A stretch of 64,000 nucleotides of DNA from Arabidopsis thaliana (taxonomy: Eukaryota; Streptophyta; Magnoliopsida; Brassicales; Brassicaceae), in assembly GCF_000001735.4 (NCBI RefSeq), contig NC_003071.7, positions 13,447,151 to 13,511,150 on the forward strand, written 5' to 3'. The notes beneath the pieces were generated by a model. The model was not told the origin of the DNA and ran no database searches. It worked only from the letters and a program-made list of their open reading frames with translations. This document shows positions 37,884 through 50,161 of the stretch, one piece after another. The position numbers and the translations under genes were made by a program. Each line of letters starts with the position of its first letter. Within the stretch, counting starts at the first letter, position 1.

Positions 37884-38825
37884 CTACAACCGGAGCTCGA
37901 GGTCCAGCTCTGTGTCCGAGACGAGTGAGCTCATCCTATTTGCCTCTTGTAAAGCCTCGAGACAAGTCGTCTCCTCGCACAATTTAGCCAATAAATTTAG
38001 GCACTCAGTCGGAGCTGGATCTGGATCTGAAAGAACGAAGGCGAAAAAGAGCATGTCTGGGGAGTGGAAGGACCAGATCCGAAGCCTAGTGCCTCTCTGT
38101 AGAATGTTATCGGTGACGACCTTGTTCCATCCTAAACCTAAGACGTAGTTGGAAGTGGAAGTCATATCCCATCTCTTGAGCTTAAGCTTCCTCTGTAGAC
38201 CCTTAGAATTCACCACGATCACATCCGCTCCTTTGTCACTGGCACTAATCTTTTTGTGATGTCTATCTATTTTTTCTAACTCTTCCTCGTTTAAGAAGTC
38301 CATATCTAGTATCTGCTTCCAGGGCATCATAAGACGTGTCTGAAGTTCGTCGACATCACTATTGGGAAGAACCTTCACAAATATCAGCTTTGCATCCATA
38401 CCGTTCACTTCTCTCATCACGTCAATCAGCCATTCCGTCGGTGTCCTATCTTCATCTGTCACTATAACCGGCTTTCTGTTTCTTACCGGTTTGTTTGAAA
38501 CCACTTTTTGAGGCCTCTTGGACTCTAGATGGCACGAACTTGGAGAAGAAGCAACACGATTAGGGTTTTGTTCCGGGTCTTGATTCTTGCACTCATCAAT
38601 CTTCAGTCGTTTGCTCAAGCTGGAATTCATAGTTGTGCTCAGACTGTAATTAATTAATCTTCTCAGTCTTCTCAGTCTCTCCCTCCTTTTATCACCTTCA
38701 GTGGATGTTTCTCCTATTTCCTCATATGCAAAAGCGCTAACCGTTCTCTCCGTCGCTACACATAAAATATCTAACGCTCTCTTCCCTCCCTGCAAACCAT
38801 TAAGTTGATCATCTCCTCTCACCAT
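37884..38825 (-). CDS. DUF313-type B3 domain protein (At2g31720-like)
   Basis: A single exon of 313 aa. The N-terminal half is basic and charged (KRRERLRRLRRL, then KRPQKVV), probably nuclear. TPTEWLIDVMREVNG starts the conserved plant DUF313 region. It leads into a B3-like DNA-binding fold: RLMMPWKQILDMDFLNEEEL, VVNSKGLQRKLKLKRWDM, YVLGLGWNKVVTDNIL, and LRIWSFHSPDMLFFAFV. The family is a lineage-specific group of Brassicaceae REM/B3 proteins, mostly uncharacterised; DNA targets are unknown. A truncated copy of its 3' end lies about 0.9 kb downstream. Confidence 0.88.
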   Translation of the reverse strand: MVRGDDQLNGLQGGKRALDILCVATERTVSAFAYEEIGETSTEGDKRRERLRRLRRLINYSLSTTMNSSLSKRLKIDECKNQDPEQNPNRVASSPSSCHLESKRPQKVVSNKPVRNRKPVIVTDEDRTPTEWLIDVMREVNGMDAKLIFVKVLPNSDVDELQTRLMMPWKQILDMDFLNEEELEKIDRHHKKISASDKGADVIVVNSKGLQRKLKLKRWDMTSTSNYVLGLGWNKVVTDNILQRGTRLRIWSFHSPDMLFFAFVLSDPDPAPTECLNLLAKLCEETTCLEALQEANRMSSLVSDTELDLELRL

Positions 38826-39296
38826 TGTTATAAAAAATAGAGAGACAAGAAGAAAGAGTTAAGCGGCAGAGAGGAGTTTATAGTCTTGCTTTTATATGAT
38901 TCTGATTGTCAATTCCTTTCACAAACGAACAAAGGTATATATAACTCTCTATTATTTTTTATTTTTTTTTGTTAGTGATAATCTCTATATATTTTTATAT
39001 TAGTTTTAGATATTCACTAAATTACTTGCTTCTATTCTATTGGTTAGTCTCTTTTGTTCGGTTCAATCTTTAAATTCATGTATTTATCCTCAATTTTTTT
39101 TTATAGAGTTTTAAAGTTTTCGCTAGGGAAGATGAAGAACAAGCAAATACAGTTATTCCAAAACAGTGGCAAATTTTAAAACTTAATATAAGAAAAAGGA
39201 AAACAAATTTGTAGATCATATTAAGACAAAAGAAAAGGTCTTTTCAAACAATATGGCTAGTCAAGTTCTGGAATCCAAGGTTTTTCACGAGAGCTT
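38826..39296. other. Promoter of the B3 gene and 3' flank of the FAM136A-like gene
   Basis: T-rich intergenic DNA. No further feature recognised. Confidence 0.35.
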
Positions 39297-40241
39297 TTAG
39301 TTGGTTATGTTAAATGCTGTCTTCATTCTCTGCACAATATGTGGTAATGTATTGAGATTTTCCTCAATGGATTTGTGCACACAACTCTCCATCTCGTTAA
39401 CCGCTTCAGGCCTTATCTTCTGGAGCTTTGAGGCCTCAAACTTGTCTTGACACACCACCAGTGATCTGTTCAATCTTTCCTATACATTCATTCAACAAAA
39501 ATCAGTCTTTATACACAGCAAACTATGTATCATCTTTTAGCAGATATCTTTACCTGAAATTGAGCCATTTCGTTCTCGAAATACTGTTGAGATTTGACAA
39601 CGGGAACACTGCAGTGCTCGACGCAGTTACTTATCTCCTCTTGCTTTCTTCTTCTATCAAAGCACTCATATGCACATTTGAAATAAGCTTGCTGCAACAA
39701 TGATATCGTTGTCAGGGTTTAATTAATTTGAATCAACGGATCATATAACTCAATATAGCAACCCAAAAACACAAGAGAAGGTGTTAATAACTCTCATGCT
39801 TCTGAAGACAAAGCAGAGCAATTGTTATGCAACGAGACACGCCTACTTATCGAATATCCTACAGAGCACAATATAGTAATTAAACCAGAGCAATTGTCGT
39901 GAACCTAATCCATAGTGTCTAAAGACGAATATAGTACGAACCCAAATGCAAATTTTCAGACTTTTTTCATGAACCTACTCAATTCATCAAATTTGAAACT
40001 AGCATTGTATCAAACCAATAAAGATTCCATATTCAGAAGCTAACATTGCTAAATTGTTATATCAGAGAGAATTTATGCTGAGCTCGCGAAAAGTACAGAT
40101 TTTTGTATATACCTGAAGGGTGAAATTGATGTGATCTTGGATAGGAGAAAGCTGAGTCTGAGCAGCTACATTAACTTCTTCAAGCTTTCTTCGAAGTCTC
40201 TCCGATACGATTTGCTCTTCCGCCGCAGCGATGTGATCCAT
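39297..40241 (-). CDS. FAM136A-like (DUF842) protein
   Basis: Three exons, 40241-40113, 39691-39554 and 39479-39297, each a whole number of codons, giving 149 aa. The product starts MDHIAAAEEQIVSERLRRKL. It carries the conserved paired cysteines of DUF842: C-x3-C in FKCAYECFDRR, then SNCVEHC and VVCQDKF, and ESCV later. The twin C-x3-C helices resemble the CHCH-like arrangement of the mitochondrial intermembrane-space protein FAM136A. Function in plants is unknown; a mitochondrial role is inferred from the family. It corresponds to At2g31725. Confidence 0.9.
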
Positions 40242-40632
40242 TGTCGCCTTCTCTGTTTAGCGTAATTTTGATTTTAGGGCTTTAGGGTTTTAGCTAGCTG
40301 CTCTCTTCAATAGAAGATCCTTCAATAGCCGCAAACAAAACGGGTTTGACAATTTTGGGTCGGGTTAAGTTTCCCGGGTTTCTCTAAACCGGTTAACTCT
40401 TTTTCACCAATTCAAACTTTATTAAACAGGAAGCTAATTCCGGTCATTGACCGGTCCGTTAAACTTCGCATTAGAATCAATTGTTACAAGAAGCCACCAC
40501 AGAGTTGGGATTAAGCAGTAAAAAATAACAGAAACAGCCATCACCGACTTCAAGGTCTCTCCATCAATACATGATCAGACCAAAGCTTTGGCTAATTTTC
40601 ATTAGTCTTGAGACAGAGAATTTAGCAGCAGC

Positions 40633-41443
40633 TCATTGAAAGGGCGAATTAGAAGACGAGAGATTAAAAGCATGAGAAGATGTTGGAGTCTTCACAGGAG
40701 CCCAAATATCAGCACCATTGGTTTGAGCAACTTCTGATGTATACTCCAATGGAACAAGACATAGCCCTTTACTTCTTAAGCTGTACTCTTCCACTTCCTC
40801 CTAGTTACAGAGATGGAAAATATCAGTCTTGCATTGTGATCCAAGTAAACGAGATCCAGATCATAGATTCAGCTCACCTCTGTAGTAGAAGGGGTTGCTT
40901 GCAGATAAGGAGCACTTAGAACCTGAACAGAGAAAATCAAGCATAATCATCATTGGATTGGAGGAGGTGAATGAATGAAAAGTATTTGATTAGAAAACTT
41001 GAGCAGACCTTGACTTGTTCTTGAAGAAACTGAATGTATTGCATTCCCTCTAGAAGAACTGATGCAGTGTCGGTCTGCATAGATAGAGACTTGAACATGG
41101 CTAGAGAAGACAAAGAGCGTGTAAGAAAGATTATTTCGGACCAAGTAGTACCTTTCCGTAAGGGGAAACTAGTTGTTGAAGAGCTGAAATACGTTCTGCT
41201 AATTTGTCTTTCCTCTCCTGTTTAAACCACAGAACAACAAAGTTTCAAGATCATTAGCATGCTGGTACAGAAATGTCCGGTAGCTTCATAGCCACAATGA
41301 ATTTTGATTTTGATGTATCACAAGACCTTGGAAGAGAAAGAGAGATCAGATGACTTGTGTCGTTTAATTTTGTTATCTTCAAGCGAGTAGACATTGCGCT
41401 TAGTCTCCATCATCATCTCTGCCGAGTCTCTAGAGTATTCCAT
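40633..41443 (-). CDS. Atypical bHLH transcription factor (bHLH154-like)
   Basis: Five exons, 41443-41327, 41217-41152, 41074-41009, 40922-40878 and 40800-40633, all phase 0, giving 153 aa. The helix-loop-helix is clear ([40 protein letters not shown]). The basic segment before helix 1 ([20 protein letters not shown]) lacks the His-Glu-Arg of E-box binders, as in the bHLH68/110/112-type subfamily. DNA binding, if any, would be non-canonical. A donor at 42188 (TCT/GTAAGT) and an acceptor just before the ATG suggest a 5' UTR intron, with the first exon near 42189-42260. It corresponds to At2g31730. Confidence 0.9.
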
Positions 41444-43902
41444 TCCTTGTCATCAAACAAAACAAAAATGATCGGTTTTTCGACATAAGAAACCGGTTTA
41501 CTTGCTACCATTTATAAAGATAATCTCATGGCTTCATCCAAGGCAAGTTGCAGAAAAAAACATAAGATTACAACTCAACAACTTGCTTTTGCAAGCGTCA
41601 TAAGGACAAAACTATACGCCTTGAGATATTCTCAGACCAGACAAACAAAGTGGTGTCTTGGTTTTAACATCAAAATTAGATGTTAACTACTACAAATTAA
41701 GGGATGCAAATCTAGGTTTGGACCAACTAATGCATTGGAAGATACGACTTTTGGATTAGAAAACAAGAGCAATGGTCAAAGAAAGTAGATAATGGTCAGA
41801 GGTTATCCATATAAGATCACATCAGCTTAAAGTATTATTTAAAGTTTAGTAGCACAATCATAGATGTTTAAATATGATATCATACTTTGCTTCCATACAT
41901 AGACAATACATTGTAGGATGCATGAAACTACGGAATTAACTCATTAATTTAGTTCATCTAATGAGCAGAACTAGTTAATCATTATACGTGTTTTTATTTT
42001 GGATCGAGTTAGCTCCATTAGACAAGATTCAAAGCTAAGCAAACTTCAATAGAAAAACCCCACAAGAAGATGAGAACAAAAAATACCAAAAGATTCATGA
42101 TTTTATTTTGCCTTAAAATACTCTAAGTTAAGTCAAAAAGACCAAAAATGGGGAACAAAACAGAGTAAATGAAGAAAAAAGAACTTACAGAGAGAAGAGA
42201 CTCAGCATTTGCCAGAAACAGCAGACTAACCAACAAGTAACTTCACAAACTCTAAAACTTCTTGGTCTAAGCTCTCTAAATGGGTATTTATGTCACCCTA
42301 AGCACAAGACACGATGAAACCCATAAACGAGGATCTTGGTCTCTCTAGTGTATATATATTTTTACTTTCTTTTGTCTTCAGGTCTTGAAGAAAGCCATTA
42401 ATGAAGCCGGAGCTCCAACGGTGACACGATTCCAGAGGTTTGTGTTTGGATGAAAACGGCGTCGTTACTTAAAGGGTCGTGAAAGAGAGGAGTTTTAGTT
42501 TTATGTAGAGAAGAAAGCAAAGAAAAGAGGGGACTACGTTTCATATGTCTTTTTCTTCATTTTGTTTTTCCTTTCGTCCTCTTCATTTAATTCTCATTAA
42601 ATCTATAGATTTTTTTGTGAGACAAATAAATTGTTAGAATATATAATCGTAAAACTTTATTCTGTTTAATTCAAATCTCTTAATCAATCGAAACTATATT
42701 ATATGTGTTATTCAGTACTATTTGACGGTTAGGAAATAATTACTATAGTAGTAATTAGGAAGTAACTTGAAGAATTTAGTTTAGTGTATATATTTGGAGT
42801 TAGGGAATGTAATGGAAATGTAAAAATTTGACAGCTAATGTACAACCAATGGTGAGAGAGGTCCTTTTACCAGTCCCAGATAGAAGTCGCTTTCATTATT
42901 TTCATAATAAAATAATAAATAAGCTAATAATTTTGAAAGTGACATTTGATTGTTTTTTATGTAGTTTTGTCAAAATGATTTTGACCAATTCTTCTGCATC
43001 TGTCACTTCTTTTTCAACTTTGTGCTTTTTCTTGTTTTGTTATCCTTTCTTTGAAATTTTCTACGAGGGAGGTTGGTTAATGCAGCGTACCCTTTGGTTG
43101 ATATCCGAGTATATTCACATTTTCAAGTTTCAACGACACAGCTTTTTGTTTATATGGAACAGAATCTATCTTCTTTTGTTTCTCCAAAGTAAACAGCTAA
43201 ATACTAACCCAAAATTGAAAAGCATAAACAAATAGTTGAATCTAACCAAACAAACAGAAAAAACAAACCTAACTATAACTAAAAGGCAAAAAATATAACA
43301 ACAATATTGATTACATGCAAAATATTTGAAATGTTTACAAATGTCCAATTGATCAGCGTTCCATATCGGACCCACGCGGTTTCTGAATTTGTTTCTTTGC
43401 CACAAATGTTTTTCTTTTGTCTTCGCGGCGACCAGATTTTGGTTTAGGTGTTTCAATTTATATCTCTCTTACGTACGTACCAAAATCGGCCTGTATCAAA
43501 GGCTTTCTTTCCCAAATTACAATATTACAACCATAATTATTATAGCTCCAATGAATAAACAGCAATTATGCTAATCACCATTCGAGCATTTCTTAGCAAC
43601 AATAAGGAAGATCACTCAAATCAGAAACAATACGGATAGTTCCCAAAAATGCACAAAATTAATCAAGACATTGATGTTTAACTTACATTCCAACTTCACT
43701 ATCATCCAAATTGAATGCTTCAATAAGTTGGTAGGTCTAACAATCATAAAGGTTATGAAAAAAACTCCACGCTTCATTTTCCATTTGCGTATGGACGAAA
43801 CTAGGTGTATTGTATATAATATAGTCTCAAAAATTTCAATCTTAACTTATAACAGAAATATATCTCACACGTCTTTTTAAAACGAAATAATAAAGAATGT
43901 TT
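41444..43902. other. bHLH 5' UTR intron, promoter and AT-rich spacer
   Basis: 41444-42260 probably holds a 5' UTR intron and leader of the bHLH gene. Beyond that to 43902 the DNA is AT-rich. A 135-codon plus-strand frame at 42828 is Phe/Leu/Ile-rich and looks like AT-driven chance. ACGTACGTAC occurs at 43471. No gene called. Confidence 0.4.
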
Positions 43903-46900
43903 TTATTTCCAGCATTTCAGCTTCTTTGTAGCGTCTATGATGCTTTGCTTCGTTTCCAATCTCTGGCACTTGAGCAATCCCTCCAGTATAACTGCAGATT
44001 CTGGAATATCGTTCTCGCTGATTACAGATTCAGAGCAAAGCCCAAAGAGCACTACGTTTACGTCATCTTCCTCTTCTAGTTGCAGGCCAAATAAATGATC
44101 GAAAACCTTGGCAAAAAACAAAACAATAGAGATCAATTCTATGACTCAATTTCCGTGCAATAGTATCAGATCAGATTTGTGAAAATATGCAGAGAATTTA
44201 CAAGGAATGAATCACATTTGCTTTACCTTTTTCATTCTTGATACTACCATATCTTTGACGGACTGTGATCTCGTGACCAAATTCACTATGAAAAGACCGT
44301 GCTGAGGGAGAGCTTGCTTAACCGAAAGAAGAAATGTCTCTTCGATAAAATCAGATGCAGGGCAGGTTAATCCGCCGCTGCAGACAAGAGATCAAACAAG
44401 AAAACAATCAGGCTTACCATGTGGGTAAATTCATAGATATGTGAATTTACTTGCCATGTCTTTTACCTTGAATCTGCTGAATCCACATCTATAATTAAAA
44501 TGTCAGGACAAATTCCACCTTGTGTATTGTGAGTGGTTGAATCTCCATTTGAGCCAATGTTTGACGATTCCTCAGACGAAGCTTCAGAGTTTGTTATATC
44601 TCTAATGAATTTGATCCCATCAGCAATATGCACCTATTATAAGAATGCGAACGAGCTGAGTGATGGTGCATATAATAGAATAGAATATAAACATGTTAAA
44701 GTTTAGCCAGCACTTTTGTTGTAAAGAGGGAGAATTTTACCTTCAAGCGATCATTTTGTGTGAAACCAAAGTAATCCTTGCCAACACTAAGCATTACTGG
44801 GTCAAGCTCAACCGCCTATTCAACAGGATACAGAATATGAGTGGCAATAGAAAATACTCAACTTGATTAATCCTTTAAACTGAAATTACCTCAATACTGA
44901 AAAATGGCAAGCATCCATGGAGGAACATGGGAAGTAATCCTGCTCCAAGACCAATTACAACAGTCTTAACCTGAAAAGCATCAGAACATTTCTGGATCAG
45001 TACAAGGCAAAGAAAAGATTCAGATCGGTTGCACCGTGAGGCCACAACTTAATAATGCTCACCATCGTTCCGCATGACTCAGCCTTCTTCAAGTAGGAAG
45101 ATACCAATGTGAATCCAGAAATAATTCCAGTGTGGTAAGAGCTAGCCAGATAATCATGAGAGACCCTCATAAGAGGCCTGCTCGGTTCTGAAATGGATAC
45201 ATGTAAAAAAGATCATGAAACTTTTCACCTGAAATGTATCAAAACACTTACAGAAGTACGATTTTTACCTTGGTTTTGCTTTTTATTTCCCTTTCGCTTC
45301 GATTGGGAAACATTTTTAGTTTTTTCTTTCTGAGACTGTTCAAGAATCTCACCATCCTCTACAAGCAAAGCTTCAGACTGTATCAAACCCTCAGTCCTTT
45401 TGAATACAAGTCGTCGAAATGCCAAATCACTAGAAGTAGACAAGTCTTCTAAATTACTAGGAGCGCTTTCATAAACCACATCTTCAACAACCACTTTCCC
45501 AGTCATAGGAGATGTAACCTACAAATCGAAATGAATAGTAAGAAACAAAAAAGATCCCCATAACTACGTATTCTAACCAATCAGTAGTATTAAAATTTGC
45601 TAAAATAGTGGTGGATAAAAGTCTAATCACGGAGATCAATAAAGGAAACGATGATCATATTTGTGAAAGGCGAGAAATAGAAGAGACAACAAATAACAGT
45701 TTTATTAAGTGATTAATTGGGTATATCTAGTAATAATACCTCGTGGACAGTATCACGCTTTTTTATCCCATCACTTGCCATCATATACCTACAGCACCAA
45801 TTCAATTCAACTACTAATTAACAAGCAATAATGGCGGAAACAAAATGAGTTAGGATTACTGTTGCACCAAAAATCATGGAGAATATAGTAAAAAAAAAAT
45901 CCGATAAACATACGGAATGCGAGCTTCATCATCATTTCTGGGAGCTAGTTGTGTCACCATTGGAGATAAATCATTCTGAGATGAATAAGTTACCAGATAA
46001 AATCGATCAATAAGTAAACAACATAATGCATCAGACAACTCAAAATGTAGATAGTACCTACCTGGATATCCTCCATGGTGGCTCCACTATGGCTACTGTC
46101 GAGAAAAACCTTCATCAAGAAATTAAGATGTGTTTAGAATCTCATGCCGAAAATAGATCACGGTAACATGGTGTATATAAAGAGGTTTTACCATAAAAAG
46201 CTTACCATTATGAGACGAGCGGCCTGAGAACTCTCGACAACCTGCCACTGTCCTTCTTCTGAACAGAACAGCCACTCATGAGCACGAGTCTGAAATTTAA
46301 CACTCCTTTTAATAGATCAAACAAAATTAAACAATATATTCACAGCAATTTCCAGAACTTAAATATTAAGGATTTATGATGTTGACAAAGCTTACCTTGG
46401 GGACAAGAAAAACACCACAATAATATACAAATGGCTCAGTTTGTTTCTGAGCATCAAGAAGCACGGCCCTATAACTGAAATTGCTTCCTTGGCCACCCAA
46501 AGTAAATTTTATACGGCGACCTTCAGTAAGCTCTGCCAAATCTCCTTTAATACCAAGTTTCAAATCTTCATGCGAGTACAATAAGTCTGAGCCATTATTG
46601 CAGTCTCTACGTATTTTGTTCTCGCTCTCGACGGCTTCACGCATGCCAGAACCCTACATTGTAAGTCAGAATCATATATTACACTGGAGAATTACACAAG
46701 TGTTTTAAAGAGCTAGAAAAAATCGATATATGAAGGGAAAGGTGGTTGAATTTACAATTGTGTTAAAGTCAAACTAAACAGGAAATAATTACCTGACTAT
46801 CATTGCGGCCAAGAGATACAAGTTCGAAAGCAGAGGTTATCTCATGCAACAAAACGGAATTTTCCTTTTCAGCCACCACCATATATGTCTTAAGCTTCGA

Positions 46901-47859
46901 GCGTTTTTGAGCAATTGAATGAACATTCATCTTCCAACCAAAACGAAATCTTGAAAAAAGCAATGCTGCGCAAAAACACTAAGAATGTCACTAAAACAGA
47001 CAATAGAATGAAGATAACAATAACTATGAAATAGCTTCACATAATAATAATAACAGAAGCAAAGGTGTTGGAGGTGTACCTAAGACATGAGACTCCGCCA
47101 ACGTTAGACAAATAAACTTCCCCCCAGGTTTCAAAACCCGCTTGGCCTGAGAAAAGAGTTACTAATGATCAAACTGAATCAAGCTCAAGCATTTAAAGCA
47201 CATAACTTTCATTGTTTGATCCAACACTCATCCAATTTATGCAATCCCTTAAACAAAAGAAGTTCACTAAGACCTCTGATAAGTATTGATTTCCCAGCTT
47301 GGTACCAACTTCTGGCTCCATCAAAGCATCAAGAGCACCTTTATCTAGAACCGTATCAAAAGACTCATCAGCCAACTGCGTAATAGAAAAAGTAAAAATA
47401 TTTAGTGAATGAGAGACAGAACAAGGATCAGCTAGAAACCAAAAAAAAACAGAGCACAAAAGGAACCAAAACCTGCATCTTTGTTATATCCATAACTCGC
47501 CAACGCAGTTCAGGCCGAGTCCGAATGTTCCGACGAAGCATATCGGAGATAACAACTTTGGAGAAGTCAACATTAGTGATGTCACGGAATCCAGCATCGT
47601 ACAAATGCTCAGTAAGGCGGGAGTTTCCACATCCAGGAACCAGAATCTGAAGCGAATCAGAAGAAGAAGATGAAGAATCTTGGAGGAGAGGTAAAAGCGA
47701 GTCATGGAGCTGAGGCCACTCAGCATACCACTCGAAAGAGTCGTCGTTGCCTCTGAGAGTGAAGAATTTGTCCCAATTCTCTTTGCTGGTGAAATCTTCG
47801 AGGGTTTGTAAAAAATCATCTGTTGAAGCTGCTGCTTTGTTTCCTTTCTTCTTCCCCAT
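43903..47859 (-). CDS. METTL13-like double methyltransferase (At2g31740-like)
   Basis: About 14-15 exons run from MGKKKGNKAAASTDDFLQTL (ATG at 47859) to LKCWK and the stop at 43903. The N-terminal class I methyltransferase has motif I LVPGCGNSRLTEHLYDAGF, then TNVDFSKVVI, and SFDTVLDKGALDALM (motif IV region). The C-terminal half is a second, spermidine-synthase-like Rossmann domain: KTVVIGLGAGLLPMFL, AVELDPVMLSVGKDYFGF and DILIIDVDSADSS. This two-domain layout matches METTL13, which in animals methylates eEF1A at its N-terminus and Lys55. That activity is inferred for the plant protein. The AdoMet-binding residues look intact in both halves. Confidence 0.9.
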
Positions 47860-50161
47860 ATCTCTGCTATGGAAACACACCCAAGTCCCAAAAACCCTAA
47901 TTTTCCAGACTTAAGGATTTACACTTACCACACGGTGACGACTGACGAAGACTTGGAGGTGGTGGATGCTGAAGTCGGAGTACGGTTTAAATTTGGTTCA
48001 AAGTCGAATCGAAACTAATCAATTAAACCAAACCGAACCGGAAAGCTAACCAAAACCATCGAGTCAGAGTCTGCTGTGGGCTTAAATTGGGTCAGAATGT
48101 TGAAGATAAAATATTTGGGCCTCATACATATGTGTTTTGATTGATAAATCATGAATTCTCATAATCGGTTTAAACTTTCTTTTTTTTTGACTAAACAAAA
48201 ATTTATAATCGGCTATCTAGAATCATAAATTTTTTAAGTAAATCGAAAGTGAATTTATTTATATCAGAATTTTTGTTTTATATAATATATGGATACATTT
48301 TTTGTCATAATGGATAGAGACACTGCCATCAAATATATGGATGCTAAATTGTTCATTTTTCAAGAAAAACTTGGCACCTACCATTAGATAAACCAAAAGT
48401 TGAATTGAAAGGTTTTTAGTTTTTAGTTATTCTCACTTTTGCAATTGGGGTTTCATGCTTACATAAGCAATGACATCAATAGCTATAATTTGATGGCAGT
48501 GTCTCTCTTCTCCGAAGATGACAAGAATATATGAACAGGTATATCAAGTCAAGTCTCTTTTGTTTTCGATATAAACAACATATCATCAATCATTACTCCG
48601 AATGTATATTTAAAGTTATGGTAAATTATTGTCACATTATACAACTCTCGATCCTTATATCTAAATACGTTAAAAATGTATAAAAGACAAAAGTTAACCT
48701 ATTTGAAAAGATTATTGTCACATTTCACCTCGAATATTTAATGTCAAAAGATTTTATTTGAAAACTTCGAAAAATATATGTGTTTAATCGGAGACGAAAA
48801 ACGAATCACATTGGTTATGACGTAACTAAAAGGATACATCATAAATGATTTAACATAGAGAATTTCATTTTGAAGACCATATTATTGATACCGATATATG
48901 CATAGCATCCTCTAAATGCTAATGAAACTCAGGTATCTAGACGATGAAAAAACAAAATAAAAAACAAAAAAAAACGATATGTCATTTTTCGTAGTTTGGA
49001 CGTGCAGACTTGGCATGCAATACGGAAATCACCCGAACTTCCATCTACATTTTGGTAAAAAAAATAAAAAAAGTGTTACCTAATTTCTTTTTGCATTTTT
49101 TAGTTTTATTTTTGTAACTCGTTAAGTCATTATTAAATTGCACATTCATTTGGATGGACATACATTGTGGGCAGTCACTGTTTTGTTGTCAGAGTCATTG
49201 TATTGATATATAGAGCAAACCTAACGAATACAAAAAGCATACGGCACATGGCATGACATTGATATATATACCTTCACAAACCAAACTCACATCCAAAATA
49301 CTTCTCTTCTTTCTTTAGTTTCTTGTGAAAGATGATTACTTACATGGGTCTGAGCCACACGATTGTCTTACTTTATTTATCCCGTCAAGAATGTTTGGAA
49401 CTTAAAAATGTTGGTTCTTAATGTAATAAATCTCTAAACGTTACGAGAGAAGGACATATATTACCATGAAAAGACTATGATTAATTTTATTTTATTTTAA
49501 TTCATTTTCCAGATGCTTCGAAAACAAGGTACCATTTGAAAATACAAGTCTAAGGATGGATGTTGCTAAACCATTATTTATCCTCGTGAGTGTCTTAAGA
49601 TATAACATATAGTCAAAACATCATCTATATATATAATTAAAAAGAAAGTTTCCTTCCAACGATTCTAAAAATATATTTAATGGTAAGATAAACTTTAGAA
49701 GATATATGCAATAGATGGTATAATATATTGACAAACTCATCCAATAGCATAAATCCAAATCTTAGCTTATTTTAATTTTATGTACTCTGATAAGTGATAA
49801 ATGGTTTCTTTAGTCGACATCTGCTTGATAAAAAACAAAAATAACCCATCGAGGAGGAGGAATCTAGCTGGCGGATATATTGAACCCTATATCTAAAATA
49901 GTATCCACCACTAATTTTAAGAATTTACGATCCTTAGGCCATTTGTATGAATACCTTATAATTAACCAAATCACTAACCCACCAACCCCTTTTAACTTTT
50001 CTATTTGGTAAAGAGACATATAGAAACAAATCTTTTATATTAAAGTTGCCTATAACTACTATTTTCTACGTTGCATACTTGCATATATCCGATAAATACT
50101 TCCGTCATAACAGAGTAAGAGTTTGTATGTAACAAATTTCAACAAAAAGAAGAGAAAAACA
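47860..50161. other. AT-rich intergenic region with an inverted repeat
   Basis: Contains the METTL13-like promoter (site II-like GGGCTTAAATTGGG at 48078 and TGGGCC at 48116) and the UGT74D1 promoter. Otherwise AT-rich. A 19-bp perfect inverted repeat is listed separately. No gene called. Confidence 0.45.
48316..48506. repeat. 19-bp perfect inverted repeat, 153-bp loop
   Basis: AGAGACACTGCCATCAAAT (48316-48334) is exactly complementary to 48488-48506. The arms flank 153 bp of AT-rich DNA. It has the size of a miniature inverted-repeat element, but no target duplication is evident at its edges. A hairpin-forming transcript is another possibility. Confidence 0.6.

Noticed and set aside
42828-43235. 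135-codon plus-strand ORF
   Set aside because: Phe/Leu/Ile/Lys-rich, as expected from AT-rich DNA; no family resemblance.
47484-47891. Alternative frame of 135 codons over the METTL13-like first exon
   Set aside because: Shadow frame; the other frame carries methyltransferase motif I and joins correctly to exon 2.
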